Positions 52,305 through 61,307 of a DNA stretch of 64,000 bases are shown here, piece by piece. Position numbers and translations under genes: made by a program. The notes beneath the pieces are model-generated. The model was not told the DNA's origin, did no database searches, and was given only the letters and a program-made list of their open reading frames with translations. The stretch's first letter is position 1. Each line of letters begins with the position of its first letter. The DNA is from Kitasatospora papulosa (GTDB taxonomy: Bacteria > Actinomycetota > Actinomycetes > Streptomycetales > Streptomycetaceae), in NCBI RefSeq assembly GCF_000717245.1, contig NZ_JNYQ01000003.1, positions 561,244 to 625,243 on the forward strand, read 5' to 3'.

Positions 52305-52796
52305 ATGGGACTGCTGACGACAACGCACGGGACCGAACAGGACAGGCCGGGTTCCGGCACGGCTGTCGTGGCGGACAGCGCCGCGTACGACATGGACTCG
52401 GAGCAGATCTCCTGTGCCCGTGACTTCGTCAGGGGATTCCTGTCCGACGCGCGTGCGCGGCACGGTGTGGACGTACCGGCGCGGTCCATGGACATCGCGC
52501 AGCTGGTGGTGAGCGAGCTGGCCACGAACGTCTGCAAGTACGCGCCGGGACCGTGCCTGCTGGATCTCGAGGTGGACGGCGGTCTGCTGGGCATCACGAT
52601 GTGGGACTCGGGCGCCGTGCTCCCCTCCGCGCTGGGGGCCGACCCCAGCCGTGCGGGCCAGCACGGCCTGGAGATCGTCCTCGCGGTGTGCCAGAGCTTC
52701 CAGGTCCGCCGCGAGCCCGTGGGCAAGCGCGTCCGCGTGCAGATCTCGCTGCTCGAAGGACGGGACGCCGGACCGGCCGGCCCTACGCCCTGGTGA
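52305..52796 (+). CDS. RsbW-like histidine-kinase-type ATPase
   Basis: A 163-residue GHKL ATPase of the anti-sigma/RsbW type common in Streptomyces. SCARDFVRGFLSDARARHG, then MDIAQLVVSELATNVCKYAPGPCLLDLEV holds the N-box Asn. LGITMWDSGAVLPS is the G1 box and RAGQHGLEIVLAVCQSFQVRR the G2 region. Such proteins phosphorylate STAS antagonists or bind sigma factors. No partner adjoins; the SpoIIE phosphatase at 39490 is the nearest candidate. The C-terminus is Pro/Gly-rich. Confidence 0.87.
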   Translation: MGLLTTTHGTEQDRPGSGTAVVADSAAYDMDSEQISCARDFVRGFLSDARARHGVDVPARSMDIAQLVVSELATNVCKYAPGPCLLDLEVDGGLLGITMWDSGAVLPSALGADPSRAGQHGLEIVLAVCQSFQVRREPVGKRVRVQISLLEGRDAGPAGPTPW

Positions 52797-52952
52797 CGTC
52801 CGGGGGCTCCTCTCCTCCCGTCCGTTCGGCGGGTGGCACCTCAGAACCGGGCGCCCGGGCGGGGAACCGTGGAACGTGTGAAGTCGCCCGAAATCCCCCC
52901 GACCGGTCTTCCGAGAGGAACAACCGCCGACACGCTGCTGCCACGGGGGTGC

Positions 52953-53684
52953 TCAGCCTCCGGTCACGGTCCTCATGCCGGTGGCCGCCCGGCCCGTCAC
53001 GGTCTCCGCGTCGGCGCCGGCCTTGTCGAGGAGCTCCGTCATGGCGGCGTGCGCCCGGTCCGGGTCGGCGTCCCGGACGGCGTCCAGGACCGCCCGGTGG
53101 CTGGGCACGGGATCGTCGTCCTGCCGGTGTGTGTGCACGAGAAGGTCCCGCTCGCGGAGCCCGGGCTCCAGCAGGAGGTCGAACCGGGCCAGCAGATCGT
53201 TCCCCGTCGCCCTGAAGAGCGCGCGGTGGAAGGCCGTGTCCGCCCCGGCCGCCGCTCCGGCGTCCCCCTCGGTACGGCCCATGGCCTCCAGGGCCTCCTC
53301 CAGGGCGACGAGGTCCCGCTCGCTCCTGCGCGCGGCGGCGTGCCTGGCCACGGCCGGCTCGATGATGGCGCGCACCTCGGCGAGGTCACCGAGCAGCTTC
53401 GCACCGTGGCCGCCCGCCACCCGCCAGCGGATCACGTCGGCGTCGAGGAAGTTCCACTCGCGCTCGGACTGGACGAAGGTGCCGCGCTTCTGGCGGGAGT
53501 CGATGAGCCCTTTGCCGGCGAGGACCTTCAGGGACTCCCGCATCACGGTGAGGCTGATGTCCATCTCCTCGGCGACGGACCGCACGTCGATGGTGTCACC
53601 CTGCGCGATCCGCCCCGAGACGATCCGGTAGCCCAGCGCCTCCACGACCTGACCGTGGATGCCCCTGCCGGCGTAGGCCGCCAT
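52953..53684 (-). CDS. GntR-family (FadR subfamily) regulator, DgoR-like
   Basis: A 243-residue regulator. IHGQVVEALGYRIVSGRIAQGDTIDVRSVAEEMDISLTVMRESLKVLAGKGLIDSRQKRGTFVQ is the winged HTH. The FCD sensor domain has EVRAIIEPAVARHAAARRS, DTAFHRALFRATGND and PSHRAVLDAVRDADPDRA, with the metal-binding His residues. It lies immediately beyond dgoK on the same strand (about 207 bp) and presumably represses the galactonate genes, like DgoR of E. coli. ATG 53684 has GGAGGCGG upstream; 53726 is an alternative. Confidence 0.85.
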   Translation of the reverse strand: MAAYAGRGIHGQVVEALGYRIVSGRIAQGDTIDVRSVAEEMDISLTVMRESLKVLAGKGLIDSRQKRGTFVQSEREWNFLDADVIRWRVAGGHGAKLLGDLAEVRAIIEPAVARHAAARRSERDLVALEEALEAMGRTEGDAGAAAGADTAFHRALFRATGNDLLARFDLLLEPGLRERDLLVHTHRQDDDPVPSHRAVLDAVRDADPDRAHAAMTELLDKAGADAETVTGRAATGMRTVTGG

Positions 53685-53891
53685 GGCCCGCCTCCTCGTC
53701 CTGGTGAAGCCGTGCGGGCGTTGCACACGGCGGCGTCATGGGGACCCACCACGCCCTGCCGGGAAGCGGACCCGGGTGTCCGGCTCCCCGGGCGCCGGGG
53801 AGCGCGGTGCGAAGCCACACCATTCAAGCACCAGGACAGGGGACGACCGGTGTCCGCACGGTCGTTCCGGTTGCCCGGGCCGGCTCCCGGC

Positions 53892-54881
53892 TCAGCGGAT
53901 CGCGGTGCCGGGCGCGGCTGCCAGCAGACCGAGTTCGTCACGGCGCGGCAGTCCCTCCCAGTCGCCGTCCGAGGCGACGGCGAACGCGCCGAGCGTGTTC
54001 GCGCGGGCGAGCCGTTCCGCGGGCGGGAGCCCGTCGAGCAGGCCGGACAGATATCCGGCGCAGAAGGCGTCCCCCGCTCCCACCGTGTCGCGTACGGGGA
54101 CGCGCAGGGCGGCTACGGCGTGCCGGGCGCCCCGGCGGTCGCGGAACGCGGCGCCCTCTCCCCCTCGTTTGACGACCACCTCGCGCACCCCGGCCTCCAG
54201 GAGCGCGTCCACGGCGCGTTCCTCGGCGTCGGCGGACTCGGTGAACGCGTCGCCGACCACCGGGAGTTCGTCGCCCGAAGCGATCAGGACGGTGACGTAC
54301 GGCAGCAGCGGCCGAAGCGCGCTGCCCGCCTCGTCGGCCGTCCAGAGCCGCTGCCGGTGGTTGACGTCGAGCGCGACGGTCCATCCGTGCGCGTGGGCGT
54401 GGGCGGCTGCCGCGCCCACCGCCTCCAGCGGGCCGGGGCCGAGCGCACCGGTGATGCCGGTCAGGTGGAGCACCCGGGCACCGTCGCCCAGGGCGGGCTC
54501 GATGTCGGCGGGGGTGAGCAGCGAGGCCGCCGACCCGTCGCGCCAGTAGTGCACCCGTACGAGGTCCGCGACGCGCTGTTCACGGAGCATCGCTCCGGTG
54601 GGGGCGGTGGCCCGGACGGCGGCCCGGGTGATGTCGACGCCTTCCGCGCGGAGGGTGCGCAGGACGAGGCGGCCGGGTTCGTCGTCCCCGACGAGACCGG
54701 CCCAGGCGGCGCGGTGCCCCAGCCGGGCGAGGCCGATGGCGACGTTCGACTCGGCGCCGGCGACGGTGGTGCGGGCCTGTGCGCCGACCGCCAGGGAGCC
54801 GGGCAGCTGGGCGGCGAGCATGGTCTCGCCGAACGTCAGCACGTCGACGGGGACGGGCGTCCGCCCGGGGGCGGTGCTCAC
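53892..54881 (-). CDS. dgoK: PfkB-family kinase, 2-keto-3-deoxy sugar acid kinase
   Basis: A 329-residue ribokinase-fold enzyme. VDVLTFGETMLAAQLPGSLAVG and GAESNVAIGLARLGHRAAWAGLVGDDEPGRLVLRTL are typical of 2-keto-3-deoxygluconate/galactonate kinases. RDTVGAGDAFCAGYLSGLL contains the catalytic Asp and anion hole. Context with dgoD and the aldolase indicates phosphorylation of 2-keto-3-deoxygalactonate (or gluconate). It belongs to the PfkB family, not the E. coli DgoK family, so the symbol is functional only. GTG 54881 overlaps the aldolase stop by 4 nt. Confidence 0.87.
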   Translation of the reverse strand: MSTAPGRTPVPVDVLTFGETMLAAQLPGSLAVGAQARTTVAGAESNVAIGLARLGHRAAWAGLVGDDEPGRLVLRTLRAEGVDITRAAVRATAPTGAMLREQRVADLVRVHYWRDGSAASLLTPADIEPALGDGARVLHLTGITGALGPGPLEAVGAAAAHAHAHGWTVALDVNHRQRLWTADEAGSALRPLLPYVTVLIASGDELPVVGDAFTESADAEERAVDALLEAGVREVVVKRGGEGAAFRDRRGARHAVAALRVPVRDTVGAGDAFCAGYLSGLLDGLPPAERLARANTLGAFAVASDGDWEGLPRRDELGLLAAAPGTAIR

Positions 54882-55543
54882 ACGTCCTCCCGGGTGCCTG
54901 CCGAGCACAGGGCGACGAAGCCGCGGGCGCGTTGGCGGAGGGCGGCGAGGTCCCCGCCGTGCGCGGCGTCTCCGACGAGCGGCGATCCGACACCCACCGC
55001 GACGGCCCCGTGGGCGAGGTACCGCTCGGCCCCGGCGAGGTCGACTCCGCCCACGGGGACGATCGGCATGTCGGGGAAGGGGTCGCGCAGGGCCTTGAGG
55101 TAGGCGGGCCCGCCGAGCGAGGCGGGGAACAGCTTGACGGCGTCGGCGCCGGCGCGGCGGGCGGCGACGGCCTCCGTCGGGGTGAGCGCGCCGGCCAGCA
55201 CGGGCAGCCCCGCCCGGACCGAGGCGGTCACGGACTCGGTGAGCGCGGGGGTGACCATCCAGCCGGCCCCGGCTTCGTGGGCGCGTGCGACGTCCTCCTC
55301 GGTCAGTACGGTGCCGGCGCCGATGAGGGTTCCGGGGCCCACCTCGGCGGCGGCGCGCCGTATGACCCCGAGGGCGTCGGTGGTGTTGAGGGAGACCTCC
55401 ACGAGGGCCACGCCCTCCTCGGCGAGGGTCAGGACGGTGCGCAGCGCGGCATCGGGGTCCTGGCCACGCACGATGGCGGCCAGACGGGTGCGCCGGAGCA
55501 CGTCGGCGAAGGTGTCGCTGTCCGGAGGGGACAGAGGGTGCAT
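54878..55543 (-). CDS. dgoA: 2-dehydro-3-deoxy-6-phosphogalactonate/gluconate aldolase
   Basis: A 221-residue class I aldolase of the KDPG family. LRRTRLAAIVRGQDPDAALRTVLTLAEEGVALVEVSLNTTDALGVIRRAA carries the catalytic Glu. GPGTLIGAGTVLTEEDV follows, and DAVKLFPASLGGPAYLKALRDPFPDMPIVPVGGVD carries the Schiff-base Lys. It splits the phosphorylated keto-deoxy acid into pyruvate and glyceraldehyde 3-phosphate. ATG 55543 gives the family length. 68 bp from dgoD, overlapping dgoK. Confidence 0.9.
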   Translation of the reverse strand: MHPLSPPDSDTFADVLRRTRLAAIVRGQDPDAALRTVLTLAEEGVALVEVSLNTTDALGVIRRAAAEVGPGTLIGAGTVLTEEDVARAHEAGAGWMVTPALTESVTASVRAGLPVLAGALTPTEAVAARRAGADAVKLFPASLGGPAYLKALRDPFPDMPIVPVGGVDLAGAERYLAHGAVAVGVGSPLVGDAAHGGDLAALRQRARGFVALCSAGTREDV

Positions 55544-55611
55544 GTGATTCACGTCCCATGGGAGTTGCTCTGCGGGTCGGGCCGGGTCACCGTGCGGTGG
55601 CCGGGCCGGGT

Positions 55612-56757
55612 TCACCATTCGGCGAAGGATCCGTCGGCGTGACGCCAGATCGGGTTGTGCCAGTCCTCGACGGTGTCGTCGGCGGCGCGGACCGCGCGTT
55701 CGTCCACGTCGATTCCGAGGCCGGGCGCCGTGCTCCGCAGGAAGTGCCCTTCGTGGAAGTCCAGCGGCGTCGGGTCGGCCAGGTAGTCCAGCGGTCCGGC
55801 ACCGACGTTGTAGTGGATGCCGATGCTCTGTTCCTGGATCAGGAAGTTCGGGGTGCTGAAGGCGACCTGGAGGCTGGCCGCGAGCGAGACCGGCCCCAGC
55901 GGGCAGTGCGGCGCGAGGAGCACGTCGAAGGTCTCGGCGAGCGAGGCGATCCGGCGGACCTCGGAGATCCCTCCCGCGTGGGACAGGTCGGGCTGGATGA
56001 CCGCCACTCCGGCCGTGAGCGCGGGCAGCACGTCGGTGCGCGAGAAGAGCCGCTCCCCCGTGGCCAGCGGCACGGGCGATCCCGCGACCAGGTCGCGCAG
56101 CCGGTGGGTGTACTCGGGCAGCACGGGTTCCTCGACGAACAGCGGGTTGTACGGGGCGAGATGCGGCAGGATCTTGGCGGCGTTGGGCGCCGTGAACCGG
56201 CCGTGGAAGTCGACGGCGAAGTCCCGGTCGTCGCCGAGCGCCTCCCGCGCGGCGGCGGCACGGGAGACGACCTCAGCGATGTCGCGGGTGGTGGCCAGCC
56301 GGTTCATCCGCCCGGAGGCGTTCATCTTCACCGCGGTGAATCCGGCCTCGACCTGCTCCCGCACCGCCTCGGCGATCTGGGTGGGCTCGTCGCCGCCGAC
56401 CCAGGTGTAGGCCCGCACCCGGTCGCGCACCGGTCCGCCGAGCAACTGGTGCACGGGGGCTCCGTACACCTTGCCCGCGATGTCCCAGAGCGCCTGGTCG
56501 AGTCCGGACACCGCGCTGGAGAGGACCGGACCGCCGCGGTAGAACGAGCCTTTGGTCATGGTCTGCCAGTGGTCCTCGATCCGCAGCGGATCCTGCCCGA
56601 CGAGGAGTTCGGAGAGTTCGTGCACGGCGGTACGGACCGTGGCGGCGCGTCCCTCGACCACCGGCTCACCCCAGCCGACGACACCGTCGTCCGTCTCGAC
56701 GCGGCACAACAGCCAGCGGGGCGGCACCGCGAAGGTCTCGATGCGGCTGATCTTCAT
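55612..56757 (-). CDS. dgoD: D-galactonate dehydratase
   Basis: A 381-residue enolase-superfamily dehydratase of the galactonate type. MKISRIETFAVPPRWLLCRVETDDGVVGWGEPVVEGRA is the capping domain start. Metal ligands are in FAVDFHGRF (Asp, with His as acid), FVEEPVLPEY and LATGERLFSR, and the catalytic His is in LLAPHCPLGP. It dehydrates D-galactonate to 2-keto-3-deoxygalactonate, the first step of the De Ley-Doudoroff pathway. ATG 56757 follows GGAGA. First gene of dgoD-dgoA-dgoK. Confidence 0.92.
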   Translation of the reverse strand: MKISRIETFAVPPRWLLCRVETDDGVVGWGEPVVEGRAATVRTAVHELSELLVGQDPLRIEDHWQTMTKGSFYRGGPVLSSAVSGLDQALWDIAGKVYGAPVHQLLGGPVRDRVRAYTWVGGDEPTQIAEAVREQVEAGFTAVKMNASGRMNRLATTRDIAEVVSRAAAAREALGDDRDFAVDFHGRFTAPNAAKILPHLAPYNPLFVEEPVLPEYTHRLRDLVAGSPVPLATGERLFSRTDVLPALTAGVAVIQPDLSHAGGISEVRRIASLAETFDVLLAPHCPLGPVSLAASLQVAFSTPNFLIQEQSIGIHYNVGAGPLDYLADPTPLDFHEGHFLRSTAPGLGIDVDERAVRAADDTVEDWHNPIWRHADGSFAEW

Positions 56758-56831
56758 GTGACTCTCCGGCGACGGTGACGAAGGAGGGCGGCCGGACGAC
56801 GGCCGGCGGGCACCCTGGGGCACTCACCCAC

Positions 56832-56853
56832 GTTATTAAATATGAATTATTAC
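56832..56853. promoter_or_regulatory. AT-rich promoter/operator region of the dgo genes
   Basis: A 22-bp block of almost pure A/T (TTATTAAATATGAATTATTA within it) lies 75 bp upstream of dgoD in otherwise 70 percent GC DNA. It is imperfectly palindromic and is a likely -10 region and GntR-binding site. Confidence 0.5.
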
Positions 56854-56914
56854 CGTGCGCCAAGGGGTCCGGGTCCCGCCCCGCGGAACGCCGGACCGCG
56901 GCCGCACGCGAAAA

Positions 56915-56951
56915 GGCGCGGTTCCACCCCTGGCAGGGGTGGAACCGCGCC
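56915..56951 (-). terminator. intrinsic terminator of the transglycosylase gene
   Basis: Perfect 16-bp arms 56915-56930 and 56936-56951. On the minus strand the stem is followed by TTTT (56914-56911), a true Rho-independent layout 16 bp after the stop codon. Confidence 0.88.
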
Positions 56952-56966
56952 GTGTGCTGCCGGTGC

Positions 56967-57521
56967 TCAGTAGGCGGAGTCGACGTTGTCGATGGAGCCG
57001 TACTTGTCGGCGGCGTAGTTGGCCGCCGCGGTGATGTTGGCGACCGGGTCGGTGAGGCTCTTGGCGGTACCGTCCACGTGGTACGCGTCGAAGGTCGGCT
57101 GGATCACCTGGAGCAGCCCCTTGGAGGGTGTGCCCTTCTGGGCGTTGACGTCCCAGCCGTTGGACGCGTGGGGGTCGCCGCCGGACTCACGCATGATGTT
57201 GCGGTGCAGCCCCTCATAGGTGCCGGGGATCCCCTCGGCCTTCATGATCTTGAGGGACTTCCGGATCCAGCGGTCCAGGTCGCCCGAGTCGGTGCTGCTG
57301 CCCGCCTTGTGCGCCTTCTCCGCCATGGTGTGCGCCTGCGCGGAGAGCCCGGCCGCGGACGCGGCCGCACCGTGCGAGGCCGGCTCGGCGGCGTGCGCGG
57401 GGGACGGGGCGAGGGTCAGGGCCGCTGCTGCGGCTCCGGCGGCACACAGTCCGGATACGGAGAACCTGCGGATCCGGGCGGTGCGGGCGGCGGGCGTCAG
57501 GTACTGGGCGGACGTACGGAT
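56967..57521 (-). CDS. secreted SLT-type transglycosylase, apparent ATC start
   Basis: A 184-residue secreted cell-wall lytic protein if started at ATC 57521. RTARIRRFSVSGLCAAGAAAAALTLAPSPAHA is a standard signal peptide. The mature part ends in an SLT-like domain: IMRESGGDPHASNGWDVNAQKGTPSKGLLQVIQPTFDAYHVDG, with the catalytic Glu in RESGG, then ANITAAANYAADKYGSIDNVDSAY. A perfect AAGGAG lies 7 nt before ATC (57521-57519). No in-frame ATG or GTG exists between that point and the signal sequence, and the next upstream TTG codons (57683, 57677) would add about 54 unlike residues. So either ATC is used or the start is mutated. Confidence 0.75.
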   Translation of the reverse strand: MRTSAQYLTPAARTARIRRFSVSGLCAAGAAAAALTLAPSPAHAAEPASHGAAASAAGLSAQAHTMAEKAHKAGSSTDSGDLDRWIRKSLKIMKAEGIPGTYEGLHRNIMRESGGDPHASNGWDVNAQKGTPSKGLLQVIQPTFDAYHVDGTAKSLTDPVANITAAANYAADKYGSIDNVDSAY

Positions 57522-57932
57522 GGAAGCACTCCTTGCGAAGGGGTCAGGGACGCCACGGAGCTGCGGGGACCGGACGTGCGCGGCGAGATCCGTGCGTACG
57601 GATCGTGCGGCGCGCCGGCCGCCCCGGAACGGCTGCTCCCGTGGACTCGATCCATGGTTAGCGGCACGCCGCGGCAAGGGCAACGGCCGGCCTTACTACA
57701 CCTCCCCGTAGACCGGGCCGTACGGATTCGTCGGGGCGGTCAGGCACGGCCCGGCGCCCTACTACCGCACCTCGCGTGTGACCTGCGCCCTATGGGTGGG
57801 CTCACAGGCACCGGCCGGTTCCGGGCGGACGGAGGATGGACGCGGGGCCGCCCGGGACCTCGGCCGGGCCCCACCGGCGGGCCGCCGGGGCTTCTCCGGC
57901 GCGCTGCCGTCGACGGACCGGACGCCGGAAGG
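57522..57932. other. intergenic region between transglycosylase and ABC ATPase genes
   Basis: About 410 bp holding the transglycosylase leader. A 7-bp inverted repeat (57587-57593 and 57598-57604) is the only structure noted; no gene is supported. Confidence 0.35.
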
Positions 57933-58693
<761 letters not shown>

Positions 58694-58697
<4 letters not shown>

Positions 58698-59494
58698 GGC
58701 GCGCTCCTCAGGTCCAGGGCGGACTCCAGTTTCCGGGCGCTGGCGACCAGGGCCCGGGTGTACGTCTCACGTGGGGCGCGCACGATGTCGTGGACCACGC
58801 CCTGCTCCACGGCCCGGCCGTCCTTCATGACCAGCACCCGGTCGGTGACCCGGGACACGACGGCAAGGTCGTGGCTGACGAACAGCACGGCCATCTCCCG
58901 CTCCCTGACCAGGCCGTCGATCAGCTCCAGCATCTCGGCCTGCACCGACACGTCGAGTGCGGTGGTGGGCTCGTCGGCGATGAGCAGCTTCGGCTCGCAG
59001 GCCAGCGCCATCGCGAGCGCGACCCGCTGGCGCTGTCCGCCGGAGACCTCGTGGGCGAAGGCCCGGGCGATGCGGTCGGGCTCGGGCAGCCGTACCTGTT
59101 CGAGGGCCTGGTGGACGGCCCCGCGAAGGTGCTTGCCCGTGAGGCCCGTGCGGCGGGCGAGGGGCTCGGCGATCTGCCGGCCGAGCCGCATCAGCGGGTC
59201 CAGCGCGGTCAGCGGCTCCTGGAAGACGACCGCCGCGTCCCGTCCGCGGACGCCGGTCAGGCTCCTCTCGGCGGCTCCCACCATCTGGGTACCGGCGAGT
59301 TCGACGCTGCCGGACGAGGTCATGCCGTCGGGCAGCAGCCCGAGGACCGCGAGGGTCGTCAGGGACTTGCCGGAGCCGGACTCGCCGATGAGGCCGAGCC
59401 GTTCACCGCCGGCGACCGTGAAGGACAGGTCGTCGACCAGGATCCGCCCGTCGTCGGTCCTTACGGTCAGTCCGCGTACGTCGAGGAGAGTCAC
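58694..59494 (-). CDS. oligopeptide/dipeptide ABC transporter ATPase (DppD-like)
   Basis: A 266-residue ATPase. Walker A LIGESGSGKSLTTLAVLGLLP, Q-loop VVFQEPLTALDPLMRLG, signature HEVSGGQRQRVALAMAL, Walker B LLIADEPTTALDV, H-loop FVSHDLAVV. RETYTRALVASARKLES replaces the longer iron-sulfur tail of some DppD proteins. ATG 59494 overlaps the upstream permease stop by 4 nt. Confidence 0.92.
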
Positions 59495-60345
59495 GCGCGC
59501 CTCCGCCGGGTGGCCGGGTCGAGGGTGTCACGCAGGCCGTCGGCGATGAGGTTCACGCCGATGACGAGCAGTACGAGCAGGATGCCGGGCGCGAGCGCAC
59601 CGGCCGGCGCCGTGGTGAAGGTCGCCTGGGCCTCCTGGAGCATGCGGCCCCAGGAGGCGTTGGGCGGCGGTGCGCCGAGGCCGAGGTAGGACAGCCCGGC
59701 CTCGGCGAGCACGGCGAGGCCGAACTGCAGCGCGAGGTTGACCACCAGCGTGGGCCAGATGTTGGGCAGGACGTGGGAGAGGACCGTGCGCGGCCAGGAG
59801 GTGCCGGAGGTACGGGCGGCCGTGATGTAGTCCTGCGCCAGGACCCGCTTGACCAGGATGCGCACCAGGCGGGCCACGACCGCGCTCTGCGCCAGGCCGA
59901 TGGCCAGGACCGCAGAGCCGAGGGTCGCCGAGCGTGCGGCGACGATGAGCATGGCGAGCAGCAGGGTCGGGAAGGCGATCAGGATGTCGAGGAACGCCGA
60001 GAGCGTGTCGTCGATCCAGCCCTGGGCGTAAGCGGCGAGAACGCCCAGGGTGATCCCGACGGCGGCGGCGATGAGTACCGACCCGAGCCCCGCCTCGACG
60101 GCGATGCGGGAGCCCGTCATCACCTGGGTGAACAGGTCGCGTCCGAGCTTGTCGGTGCCGAGGAGGTGGCCGTCGCCGGGCCCGGCGAGCCGTCCGCCGG
60201 AGGTGTCGTCGGCGTCGTAGGGCAGCCAGAAGAGCGACACCGCGGCCAGCAGCGCGATGAGCCCGGCGAGGACGCAGCCGACGACGAGGGTGACGGAGCG
60301 TCGCGAGCGTCGCTTCGTCGGGGTGAACAGGTCCGTCCCGGTCAT
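59491..60345 (-). CDS. peptide-type ABC transporter permease (DppC-like)
   Basis: A 284-residue permease with the DppC N-terminal helix (SVTLVVGCVLAGLIALLAAVSLFWLPYD). GHLLGTDKLGRDLFTQVMTGSRIAVEAGLGSVLIAAAVGITLG is the family signature. The EAA loop is in AARTSGTSWPRTVLSHVLPNIWPTLVV. Coupled by 4-nt overlaps on both sides. Confidence 0.92.
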   Translation of the reverse strand: MTGTDLFTPTKRRSRRSVTLVVGCVLAGLIALLAAVSLFWLPYDADDTSGGRLAGPGDGHLLGTDKLGRDLFTQVMTGSRIAVEAGLGSVLIAAAVGITLGVLAAYAQGWIDDTLSAFLDILIAFPTLLLAMLIVAARSATLGSAVLAIGLAQSAVVARLVRILVKRVLAQDYITAARTSGTSWPRTVLSHVLPNIWPTLVVNLALQFGLAVLAEAGLSYLGLGAPPPNASWGRMLQEAQATFTTAPAGALAPGILLVLLVIGVNLIADGLRDTLDPATRRRRA

Positions 60346-61307
60346 CGGGAACCTCCCGAGAGCCGGCCGCGCAGCCGCGGGTCGATGATCCGCTGGACCA
60401 GGTCGGCGACGAAGCCGATCACCAGCACCGCGAGGGTGGACACGAACAGCACCCCCTGGATGACCGGGTAGTCGTGCTGCGCGATGCCGGTGGCGAGCAT
60501 CGAGCCGAGGCCCGGCAGCGCGTAGACCGACTCCACGACGACGGCACCGAGCAGTGTGGAGGCGAGTTCGATGCCGAGGACGGAGATCACCGGCACGGAG
60601 GCGTTGCGCAGCCCGTGCCGCCGCATGGCGCCGCCGAAGGACGAGCCGAGGGCGCGCGCGGTCCGCAGGTAGTCGCTGCCGAGGACGTCGAGCGTGGCGG
60701 AGCGGACGTAACGGATCAGGGACGCGCTCATCACGAGGGCGATGGTCACGACCGGCAGGACGAGGGACCGGACCGCCTCGGCCGGGTCGTCCCAGCCGTC
60801 CTGCGGGAAGCCGCCGGAGGGCAGCCAGCCGGCGTTCAGCGCGAACACCGCGATGAGGATCATGCCGAGCCAGAACACGGGTATCGCGATGCCCAGTTGG
60901 GACACCCCACTGAGCAGCGTGCCGTACCAGGTGTGCCGCTTGTGGGCGGCTGTGAACCCGGCGGGGACCGCGATCAGGACGGCCAGCACGAAGGCGGCCA
61001 GGGTGAGCGGCACGGTGACGTCCAGCCGGGCGGCGACCTCGGGGCCCACCGGCAGCGAGCTGACGAACGAGGTTCCGAGGTCGCCGCTCGCCAGCTGCCC
61101 GATCCAGTGGGTGAACTGTTCGGGCAGCGGGCGGTCGGAGCCGATGGCGTGCCGGGCCGCGGCTATCTGCTCGGGACTGGCACCGACCGAGGTGAGCGCG
61201 TTGGCCGGGTCGCCCGGCAGCATGCGCAGCAGCACGAACAGCACCACGCTCGCCAGCGCCAGCGACACGGCGAGGAAGGCCAGGCGGCGCACCAGGTAGC
61301 GCGCCAT
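60342..61307 (-). CDS. peptide-type ABC transporter permease (DppB-like)
   Basis: A 321-residue permease. ARYLVRRLAFLAVSLALASVVLFVLLRMLPGDPANAL is the DppB/OppB start. FWLGMILIAVFALNAGWLPSGGF and ARALGSSFGGAMRRHGLRNASVPVISVLG contain the family loop and the EAA motif. ATG 61307 overlaps the binding-protein stop by one base. Confidence 0.93.
   Translation of the reverse strand: MARYLVRRLAFLAVSLALASVVLFVLLRMLPGDPANALTSVGASPEQIAAARHAIGSDRPLPEQFTHWIGQLASGDLGTSFVSSLPVGPEVAARLDVTVPLTLAAFVLAVLIAVPAGFTAAHKRHTWYGTLLSGVSQLGIAIPVFWLGMILIAVFALNAGWLPSGGFPQDGWDDPAEAVRSLVLPVVTIALVMSASLIRYVRSATLDVLGSDYLRTARALGSSFGGAMRRHGLRNASVPVISVLGIELASTLLGAVVVESVYALPGLGSMLATGIAQHDYPVIQGVLFVSTLAVLVIGFVADLVQRIIDPRLRGRLSGGSR

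Noticed and set aside
57522..57760. ydaO-type c-di-AMP riboswitch in front of the transglycosylase gene
   Set aside because: Such riboswitches often precede Streptomyces wall hydrolases, but I could not find the conserved GGGGAACC and GGGGUGAAUC blocks on the minus strand.
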